Shown: one piece after another, positions 20,701 to 28,850 of the stretch | Numbering within the stretch: position 1 is the stretch's first letter | Layout: each line of letters begins with the position of its first letter | NCBI RefSeq assembly: GCF_000003605.2 | Contig: NW_003108626.1 | Coordinates: forward strand, 4,987 to 33,836 | Length of the DNA stretch: 28,850 nucleotides | Source of the DNA: Saccoglossus kowalevskii | Lineage: Eukaryota; Hemichordata; Enteropneusta; Harrimaniidae | Reading direction: 5' to 3' | Translations under genes and position numbers: made by a program | The notes under the pieces: generated by a model | What the model saw: the letters and a program-made list of their open reading frames with translations, nothing else | The model's database searches: none | Told to the model about the DNA's origin: nothing

Positions 20701-21714
20701 TGTCATACTTGATTTTAGCTCGGTATTTCGATGGCCATAATTCCAGCTGCAATAAAACAGAACAAAAATAAATATGGTAAAATATTTACACTAAAATACA
20801 TCCAACAAATATGTTTCTGCTATAGTTCAATTTGTGTTCTCCAGAGGCTAAAACATTTACATGTACTTAGCATAACAAAGGATTCTTTGTTTTGTTGTCT
20901 GCAGATATTTGAATATATATTTAAGTTAGTGTATGCCACTACCAACCCAAAACGCCTTGTAAGGAATATTTTACTATTTTTACGAGTCTCAACTACATGT
21001 AATAGCATTGCAGAACTACTAGCTTTTAAATACTTCTGGGACTGCACCAAAATGACCTTCACATTAGTCCCAATACTGTAAAACAATTCATTTTAAGCTG
21101 GAATTAATTAATTTTCACTGAAAAAGCAGTTTGGCTGTTTTATATGAGATTTATTTTCACTGATTTTTGATGAGTTGAATGTAAAATATAGGAAAAGGAA
21201 TAGTTTCAATGGATTTTGTTTTCACTGAATTATCTCCTTTAGGTAAAATAGTGAAAATAAGTTCAAAGTGAAAATAAAGTATTTTACAGTATACAACAAA
21301 CTGATGTGTAGAAGAAGACATGTTTCATACACATGCCAAATATCAATATAGACGTGGAGTAGGCCATAATTAAATGAGTTGTCTTTGACACTAGTTCGAA
21401 CAAAATTTGTCAACCGACAGACAAACGAACAGACAGACAGACAGACAAACGAACAGACAGACAGACAGACAGACAAACAAATAAAACAAAACACATGTAT
21501 ACATGCATACTGTAGCGATATCAGTAAATACATACTTGCATATAACCAACTACGTGCATGTAACCAACTTACCCTATTTCTAAAAATTGAATGTAATTCG
21601 TCTTCTGCAAATATATGGAAGTGTAAAGGAGCTCGGGTAAATAATACGGCTGACTTTAGCATAATCAGAGTTTCGTTGGCACGGTCACCGCATGCAACAA
21701 CAGACAAATGGATG
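17652..21714 (-). CDS. GXYLT: glucoside xylosyltransferase, five 3' coding exons (5' end missing)
   Basis: Five exons on the minus strand, 21714-21573, 20746-20612, 20132-19790, 18788-18616 and 17792-17652, have GT-AG borders and compatible phases, giving 310 residues to the TAA. It is a GT8-fold enzyme of the GXYLT1/2 (Drosophila shams) type. That family adds xylose, alpha-1,3, from UDP-xylose to O-linked glucose on EGF repeats such as those of Notch, in the ER/Golgi. Motifs in order: [28 protein letters not shown] (catalytic DxD), [39 protein letters not shown]. Vertebrate members are about 440 residues, so roughly 100-130 N-terminal residues with the type II membrane anchor are missing upstream. 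Exon three has two opposite one-base frameshifts. Two MITEs lie in introns. The family is secure; which vertebrate paralogue it matches is not meaningful here. Confidence 0.92.
18616..18788 (-). CDS. GXYLT: GXYLT exon d: [10 protein letters not shown] and H-G-N exon
   Basis: 173 bases, acceptor TTCCCAG, donor GTTAGT. It takes one base from exon c to make 58 codons. It encodes [14 protein letters not shown] and [10 protein letters not shown], the C-terminal conserved block whose His usually binds the metal in GT8 enzymes. Confidence 0.92.
18944..19157. mobile_element. CTGT...ACAG MITE, copy 2, in a GXYLT intron
   Basis: 214 bp with the same termini as 14322-14533 (TACTGTCAAATACTTTATTT and AAAATAAAGTCTTTTACAGTA), TA at both ends, in the intron between exons c and d. 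It is more mutated internally than copy 1. Confidence 0.72.
19790..20132 (-). CDS. GXYLT: GXYLT exon c: catalytic exon with two frameshifts
   Basis: 343 bases. The frame entering from exon b gives [12 protein letters not shown] (DxD at 20096-20088) through N-A-T-H-V-A-A, then is broken by one extra base at about 20015. The shifted frame carries M-T-P-E-H-E, G-W-Y-N-R-F-A and [10 protein letters not shown]. One base is missing at about 19822, next to G-D-Q, after which L-L-N-I and H-Y-H-P return in the entering frame and meet the donor GTAAGT in the phase exon d needs. Confidence 0.9.
20612..20746 (-). CDS. GXYLT: GXYLT exon b: 45-codon E-W-K-K-L-F-K-P exon
   Basis: 135 bases, phase 0 to phase 0, acceptor TTGCAG and donor GTAAGT. 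It contains I-T-F-P-P-G-E-N-A and [14 protein letters not shown], the most family-specific stretch. Its diverged twin is the plus-strand exon at 12430-12564. Confidence 0.92.
21074..21291. mobile_element. CTGT...ACAG MITE, copy 3, in a GXYLT intron
   Basis: 218 bp, TACTGTAAAACAATTC to AAATAAAGTATTTTACAGTA, in the intron between exons a and b. Same family as copies 1 and 2, with the left terminus the most changed. Confidence 0.72.
21416..21483. repeat. (CAGA)n microsatellite with higher-order unit
   Basis: Tetranucleotide CAGA/CAAA run in which the block 'GACAGACAAACGAACAGA' occurs twice, so it is a short higher-order repeat. It lies in the intron downstream of GXYLT exon a, about 90 bases past its donor. 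Confidence 0.85.
21573..21714 (-). CDS. GXYLT: GXYLT exon a: first strand of the GT domain
   Basis: 142 bases, acceptor TTTATAG and donor GTAAGT. The first base completes a codon begun in an unseen upstream exon, which must therefore end after two codon bases. It encodes [11 protein letters not shown], then T-L-I-M-L-K-S-A and F-H-I-F-A-E-D, the nucleotide-sugar-binding start of the domain. Confidence 0.9.
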
Positions 21715-22149
21715 CTATAAAAGACAAGAAGAGATAAACAAAATCATAATTCAATTCTGGAAATGCAAACAAAATGTACACTTTGGAATGTCCTACTGCA
21801 ACTATACCAAGTACTTGTTACAATAATATAGGAATTATAAACACATACTTTCAAAGCCACACAGATGTCTGTGTGAAGTCTGTGATGAACAGAGAAAATT
21901 GTGCAATTTGAACAGCATCATTCAAAGCATATTTTCATTTGACTATTTTGTTGAAAATGATTACATTAACTTTTTCTTGTTTATTTTTTGGACCAAATGA
22001 ACTTAATTTCCCCCTGGCTACAGGGCTTGATGAAAATCTTTCACAAAATTTATATAAATATAAAAATGTATGCAGATTTATTTTGTATAAGGTGGCAATT
22101 AAAAGGTGTCACAGACTATTGTAAAATGTATACTATATTGAAAGGCCTT
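21715..22149. other. upstream intron of GXYLT, nothing recognised
   Basis: AT-rich; no exon with the phase needed to precede exon a is obvious here. Confidence 0.4.
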
Positions 22150-22540
22150 GAATATACAGAAGTACCTAGGACTTATTTTGGTTTTCATGATTAAATTAAA
22201 GTGTTTCAACTTTTTAAAAAAAAAAAATTTTATACTGCAAGTGATGCCAAAACTCCTTCAAAAAGCCATAATGCACTTATGCATCATATTGCATTGGAAA
22301 TACAGAAGTACTAGTACCTAGGACATATTTTGGTTATCATGATTAAATTACAATGTATCACTTCAGTAAAAAAAAAAAGTAATGCCAAAACTCTTTTAAA
22401 ATGCCATAATGCCTTTAGTGAAATTTGCGTCACATTGCATTGGAAATACAGAAGTACCAGTACCTACATGTATGGTCTATTTTTATTACAATTAAATTAG
22501 AATATATCACTTCTGTTAAAAAAGTATTTACATGTATAGT
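22150..22540. repeat. imperfect 146-bp tandem repeat, about 2.7 units
   Basis: The segment TACAGAAGTAC...CCTA...ATTTTGGTT-TCATGATTAAATTA...ATGCCAAAACT...GCCATAATGC recurs at exact 146-base spacing (TACAGAAGTA at 22155, 22301 and 22447), with A-rich runs of differing length inside each unit. Not coding. Confidence 0.8.
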
Positions 22541-25500
22541 TTTTTCACACATTTGACAATTCAGATCATCATGTCTCAGTGTTATAATTTGGCAAATATG
22601 CTTGTTTAACTATTAATGGAATCATCCAAAATTGAGCACAACATTTTTTTTTTTTTACTGCCATGAATTAATGGAGTTTTTATGGTGCAGTTGTTATGAA
22701 ATTACATGCAAGCTTGGTATAAGAGGTGTTCAAAACATCTGTGGCTTTGCTGTTATCAAAAGCATGGTTATAATATATTATTTGTTTTTCACTGAATTTT
22801 AATATTAGCAATTACACTATGTAATATGGATTAATTAAACTTTTGCAAGATTCTCTGAAAACCAGAAATGTTATTGATGCAAGTAATTTATGTAAGTGAG
22901 CCATGAGAAGTCACCCAAAAATGTTTAAAGATGGCTGAGATATGCCATATCCAATATGGGTCCATACACTGTATACAATGCATGCACAATACATTATTTT
23001 TTTTATACTGGATTTCTTGATTTTAATCAAAACACGATAAACATTATTAATCCTAATTTCATTAGCCCCATGTACTTTTACATTGACTTTACAAAATAGA
23101 GGTTTCCCAGTCTATTTCACAATTTCGGTTAATTTAGTATCTAATGCAGCATATTAAGAATACATAATGAATCATTTTGATAATTATAAAGTAAAATTAA
23201 ATGTTCTTTTTAGTATTGCCTGATTGAAGCCATAACCATATGGTCTATTACTGAAATTGCATAAACAAATTTAAAATCAAATGAGGGCACACACGCCAAG
23301 GTTACATACAAATAGCATTGTTGTGATGTGAATGTGTAATACAACAATGACTAATAAGTTTGGGTGTGTCCTAGAAAACAAAAGACGGTGTTTCAACACT
23401 TTCTATATGATCAACAGGCAATATGTCAAAGGTCAACTGAGATCACACCCAATCAGTTACACACAGTTTTTACTGAATTGGAATTTCTGTTTCGAATTAA
23501 GTCAACCGGAACATGTGCATGCCTTTACAGTAGTTATTTCCATAGACAGTGAGGCCAGACATGTTGTATGCAGCCAGTTTGTACATAATCTGATGGCCAT
23601 GCAAATTAGACAGAGACACAGTTGAATGTATCAACACAAATAAAGGTTAATGGGTCTTAAAGTATAGTACCACTACCTGGGACTTGTTACTTCCTGCTTT
23701 GTCTCCCGCCACTGACACGACTGTATGGTTTCATAGTATTCAACACTGTATGTTGCGGCGCATGAAAAGTTCAATTGTCTGTCCAATCTGCACTGAGGCA
23801 GTGACCCACAAGCTGCCACTAGGCAAGAGAGGACAAAATACAGACAGTATTGTCTGTGTTTTATCAACATTTTGGAAACTAGAAAGTGTGAGTCAACTGA
23901 AAGGTTCAGCACCAGCCATTATGGCAGACATTCACAGTTCATAGGTTGTGGTCTGCTGTCTTTGTTATGGTAAATAGTATGCTAATTTTAGAAGAGTGCA
24001 TTATATAATGGTGGTGTTTCAATCTGCCATATTTGGGAGGGACAGCTTCTGTATTGAGCATGTTGTGACGTGGCTTATGGTTTTGTAATAACAAAACTAA
24101 TTGTCTGATCGATAGATTGCTGAATAGAAATAAGCCTGTTTCACTTAACTGTTCATTATCAGAGCTCAAAATCATCCCAGACTACCAACTTTAATTAAAA
24201 TTAAATATAACAATATATGGATATAGATTGAATGATTGGCACCATATTACTGCATTTACTCAGAGAACATGCTGAGAACAAAATTAGGTAATTTTAATAT
24301 GCACAATATTTAGTCTATATAAACAGTTTTTATTTAATTTTTTCTTACTGACTCTCACTCACAGAACACCAAATATTTGTTGTTGTTTAAATTTTGTGTT
24401 ACTTAATTATACACCTTATAACAAGTTTTGACTAATTAAACATGACACTAGACAGAATATGAGCAATCTTTTGTAACAATTATTCTAATTGGTTATCAAC
24501 AGTAGCCAATCAAAACTTGTGTAATGTAATTAGCATGCTGGGATAGATAAATGCTCTGACAGGTCAAACTTCGCCTCTTAATGGTCAGCGATGAACTCCA
24601 TTAATACAATCTGCTGTTGAAACATTTATTTTTGAGTAAACTATTAAAAATAAATGTTCCTAACATGTGTTTTTGATGGTGGGAAAACTGAGAAAGGAAT
24701 GTACAATTCATGACATGGGCAGACATTGAAATAATGTTTGATGAGAACTTACTCGATAAACTAACAAATCATGGACATGTTTGTAATGCATGTAATCATT
24801 TTAACAGTAATCTTGTTTTTTTGTGTGTAATTTTAACCTTTTCACCACAAGACTTTTTGGCCCAAATTATTCTGCACTTTTGTCTTTTCTTAAATATTTT
24901 TGATGATGAACCCTAAGTTTTGAAGCCAACGAACAAAATTTGAGTCAATTTTCAGTTTTTACCCAAAAAATTTGGCTATTTGTATCCCAGTTTTCTGAAG
25001 GAAAGTGCAGACTATAAACAGGACTATTTTGTGAATTTGTGATGAAAAGAGGGAACTGGTGATGAAAAGGTAAAGAAGTACTATTATAGCATTTTAGTTT
25101 TGTTTACGTACTGCAAACAAAATTCACAATTTTGACATTTGAAGGTGATTGCGACAACTAAATTTCATCAAAATCAGCTGAATAACCCCAGTGAAAAATA
25201 TTTATTTATACATAATTTTGTGTTTATTCTGGAAATACAGTATCACAAAAGATTATCACTCAAATTAAAACACTGTTAATTATCACAGGGTTTTTACTAA
25301 AATATTTAGGAGTGATTTTCAACTGAAAAAATATTAGGCAGCGAGTCAAATTATAAAATTTTAATATAATGTTTTGAAAAGACACAAGATATTGAGGATA
25401 CAAACAGCCAGCAAAATTAGCTGCCTTCTAGGGAAAACACTGGTCATAAAATCAAACTTTTACGAATATTGCTGTGGACCCTGTACAATTTTGTGATTTT

Positions 25501-25700
25501 CATGGATTGATAATTTATTTGGCTCGCACAAAAATAAAATAGTTTACAATAGTTATTATTTATTCAATTTCCAAAATTTGAATTTTACGTTCTCTGAGAT
25601 CATGGTTTAACAAAGGGACATTATTTGTGAAAAAGTACAAGAGCGAAAATACCATATTCCAAACCAATAAATTTGTGAGTTCTGACTGCTAGTATGATTT
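22541..25700. other. no supported gene
   Basis: AT-rich sequence. Overlapping frames on both strands at 23673-23944 are more GC-rich than their surroundings and contain C-P-I-C, but neither has a recognisable domain or clear splice borders, so they are not called. Confidence 0.4.
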
Positions 25701-25815
25701 TATAACATTGTCTTAGTATGCAATGGCCAGACAAAATAAACATCTGAATATAAGTGATTTTGATTCTAATCTATGACATACTTCAAATCCCTGATGGTTG
25801 TCATTTAGCACATAC

Positions 25816-25994
25816 CGATAGCTACTATTATTAGACGAAATGATGGCAACCGGCGGGAGGTAGTAAAACAACAATCTTCTCAGGTTTATATTCAATAATT
25901 TGACGTTATTATGAACACTGAACAATGACCGTATCAGCCAGTGGGCATTATCACATAAATCATCCTGACCGCGGGATAGTAAACGTGCATCCAA
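25816..25994 (-). CDS. weak candidate for an upstream GXYLT exon
   Basis: A minus-strand frame from ATG (25994) has a donor (GTATGT) at 25815 and ends after two bases of a codon, the phase required to join exon a at 21714. It includes a hydrophobic stretch L-L-F-Y-Y-L-P-P-V-A-I-I, short for a membrane anchor. The stem region would be unusually short, and a phase match arises by chance one time in three. Recorded as a candidate only. Confidence 0.15.
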
Positions 25995-28669
25995 GGAAAA
26001 ACCAAAACATACACGGTTAAGCGGTCACGGGTTCATGTAAATACAAAACGTGTATCATTTTGTCTGTTTCAGAAAAGCATCTGTAATATGAATGCAAAAG
26101 CATGTCTAAACCCAAAACCCATTTATTGTATATTACTGAGTACATGTAGTTAAAAAAATATGAAAATATTTTGACCACAGATGTGCAACTAATAGAACAA
26201 ATACGATACATTGATAATTTGTATACGATAGAAAACAGTAGCTTCCAAGAATTTTGTCTCAATTTTCTGCATCTTTATAGTAATACCATACTTTCCCAGT
26301 CATAAGTCCATCCCTGGGTATTAACCCACCCTTCTATTTTTAAACATTTAACGAGTTGAAGACAACCCCGTTTATATGCCCAGGGTGTTTTACCAGGCAC
26401 CGACAATGCATTAAGTTTAACATTTATTAAAATATGCATGTAAAAAGTGTGTTTCAGTCCATAAAAATCATGTTTAGTATGGTACATGTTGTTCTATTTT
26501 TGAAGTGTGTGGTGGCCCTGACAAGGGCTGTTCGGTTTATGCTTTTAAGAAAAAACTCGCATAAATTTCACAGTGCAAGGAGAACAACATGCTTCCCGCT
26601 CTTTCTGTTCTGTTATTACTAGAGTAATCCATATCCGGTAACAGATTTAATGAATGTTAAAAAGAGATTTATTATAGTCATACATGTACAAAGGCTTGGG
26701 ATATTTCATAGAAATCCACCCTGTCAAAGATTTTCAAAATTACAGTCAAATAATTCCATCAAACAAATGGGTGGAAACGCCTGGGGATGATCGTATTTTA
26801 CCTATAACAAAACAGTTATTGACATGTTACCTTAAGGCGTTTTACCGTCAGTTGGTATTTCGGGCATATGAAGCAAACACACTGTGTGTACAATATGCAA
26901 CTGGCCAAGCTTTCAAGCTTTGAATACTAGCATACCACACGCACCACGGTGTGATGCTTCAGTACCCATGAAAACGGGGACAGCACAAGTCGTAGAAATG
27001 AAAGAAGTCACCTGTCGTAAAAAACACTATACCTCCAGCATAACTCATTGACATGAAAAGTGGGACTGAAATTTAAGGTCTGCCTGACGAAACTCGTTTG
27101 TTATCACATTGCAAAGGGGTGAGGTGGGGGTTTTTAGAACCCGAGACTTGGTTCCAACTCATTGCCAAGTTTGCGGAGAATTAAATTATCAATGAGTCGG
27201 AACTGAATAGATTTTTGAGTTGAAAGATGGATATGTAGCCTGACTTAATCACTGCACATAGCATGCATTTTAGTATAATTTTTACACTCTCTGGTTCACC
27301 ACAGCATTGTTACATTCACCTAAAAATAAATGTAAACTACACTATGCAAGAATTCTAGAGTGTCGCATGGGTAGACTAACAAAAGTTTTGGAATGCCAGG
27401 GATATATTTCATTGAAAGATTACAAAGTGCCAAGATGTCTCGTTGCGGATAAGCTACATGGGGTAATATTGACAAATCATTGGTGCAAATTTAGTTACGC
27501 ATTGTACCCAGAGCTGTAAAATAATTTCAAGAAGCATAGAGTTGTAACAGAATAATACATGCACTTGAAAAAAGTCAAAGCCACGATTAAGATAATTATG
27601 AAGCTGCTTGAACGTGAACTTTACCTTGTTTACATGATAGTATTGTATTGCCTTGGACCAGAAAAAATGACCATACAATTGTGTTCAGCTCAAGCCAGTT
27701 CTAGCAGGGTTCAGTTCAAATTTACCCTGAGCCAAAGTGCTGTTCCAGCTCAGTTATAAACTTGGCTTTTTATTTTAAGCCACAACTCTATACAGCTATC
27801 AGAGATGCGTGTAATATTCTATTTATTGGGGGGGGGGGTGTCAACAAATGCTCTTATGTAACAAACAATCAAATTAATATGATTTCTGAAAAAAAAATAT
27901 TTCTAGCTCAATGGCAGCTTGCATTTTTTTTATTTTTTCTAACTTGTAATTGTATAGTCAACTAAACAATTGGGATGTGCATGTACTGTACATGTAAGTC
28001 AAATAGTTTATCAGAACACTATTCCAGTACAGTCATCTAACACCATAAACCATCCTGTGATGAGGGAAAGGGCATCCCAAGAGATTTCAAGAATCCATAG
28101 CACATAAAACATCATAAATCACACGTATCAACTTACAAATCAGTGTCCCTGTCCATGACCACAAAGCTGACACTGGTATGTACATTGTACGCACAGTGAG
28201 TTGATGCATTACAGTTCAATATCGTTGCCATGGCAGTTAATAATACCGTAATATTTATAAAAAAAATTATTAATAATAACATTTATTTGTTGAAGACACA
28301 ACAAAAGTAGTTGGATATTATTTAATTAAACATTTCCGGAACTTGGAAGCTATCATGTATTTTTATTTACATTGTAAATTTTTTAGCTTTTAATAATCAC
28401 TGGTATGCAGTAAAATAACATGAAAATTGTTTCCCTGAAATTTTTTTTATGGTTTTAAGATATAATTAACTCCCTTACAACTTGAAAGCCGATATTGAAT
28501 GCCAGCAAGCGAGTTTTTTGAAAGGTATTTTCGTGCTGGTACACACCACTACGAATGACACCACAATTTATATTTATTTTAGATTGACAGTTGGTTTGGT
28601 TCAATAATTATACCAGCAAATACTGTTAAAGTATTCCAGCAATGTTGATTATACTATAGACAATTACGG
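25995..28669. other. no supported gene
   Basis: Many short random frames, a ten-base G run near 27828 and AT-rich low complexity. No RNA gene or known repeat was recognised. Confidence 0.4.
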
Positions 28670-28850
28670 TTCAACATTATCGATACAGTGTAATTTGGTT
28701 ACATCTGTTATTTCAACATTATCGATACAGTGTAATTTGGTTATATCTGTTATTTCAACATTATCGATACAGTGTAATTTGGTTACATCTGTTATTTCAA
28801 CATTATCGATACAGTGTAATTTGGTTACATCTGTTATTTCAACATTATTG
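28670..28850. repeat. 42-bp tandem repeat array, runs off the window
   Basis: TTCAACATTATCGATACAGT starts a 42-bp unit at 28670, 28712, 28754, 28796 and 28838, so at least 4.3 copies with only two or three single-base differences. The array continues past the window, so true size is unknown. The unit is a multiple of three and two of the three plus-strand frames stay open, without a start codon. Confidence 0.93.

Noticed and set aside
21379-21720. Plus-strand frame rich in Q-T-D-R across the CAGA tract
   Set aside because: It is the microsatellite read in frame plus the complement of GXYLT exon a.
23673-23944. Overlapping frames on both strands with C-P-I-C (plus) and V-A-A-C-G (minus)
   Set aside because: No recognisable domain, no convincing splice borders, and the V-A-A-C-G resemblance to the GXYLT start is not followed by the expected D-R and F-H-I-F-A-E-D residues.
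28130-28190. Possible small minus-strand exon ending at a GTAAGT donor near 28140
   Set aside because: Only about 40 bases, no homologous peptide recognised, and no partner exons.
28670-28850. CRISPR array
   Set aside because: Units are contiguous without unique spacers, in animal DNA; it is a simple tandem repeat.

Overview
The window looks like animal nuclear DNA. It is AT-rich, its genes have short coding exons with GT-AG introns, and about half the recognisable sequence is transposon or dispersed repeat. Two gene families are identifiable from the sequence: an interleukin-17-like cytokine and a glucoside xylosyltransferase (GXYLT). Together with the repeat style ((CAGA)n tracts, CTGT...ACAG MITEs ending in 'tactttattttcgctgg', 'atggcngcca' repeats) this suggests a marine invertebrate, perhaps a mollusc or another lophotrochozoan. 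The species cannot be fixed from the sequence alone.

Layout. Positions 1-949 hold nothing recognisable. Positions 950-7400 are a nested transposon block: a complete non-autonomous LTR element (954-3816, target duplication ATAC); an inverted LTR scrap (4065-4164); and a LINE endonuclease ORF (minus strand) split by a second copy of the same LTR element (4587-7378). That second copy carries in its own LTR a solo LTR of a diverged family (5168-5777). Positions 8857-10596 carry a complete two-exon IL-17 gene on the plus strand, with a TATA box, a signal peptide and a poly(A) signal; its intron holds a GC-rich hairpin MITE. At 12430-12564 lies a single plus-strand exon clearly homologous to one GXYLT exon (same length, same phases), with no partner exons found. 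A 50-base N gap (13629-13678) sits inside a dispersed repeat. Positions 17652-21714 hold the five 3' coding exons of a GXYLT gene on the minus strand; the 5' exon(s) encoding the membrane anchor were not found with confidence. From 21.7 kb to the end there is no convincing gene. That stretch has a 146-bp imperfect repeat and a 42-bp tandem array that runs off the window edge.

The two genes have no evident functional link: IL-17 is a secreted immune cytokine, while GXYLT is a Golgi/ER enzyme that adds xylose to O-glucose on EGF repeats such as those of Notch. Most notable are (a) two compensating single-base frameshifts in the catalytic GXYLT exon, (b) the orphan diverged GXYLT-like exon between the two genes, and (c) the three-level nested transposition, which can be read base by base.
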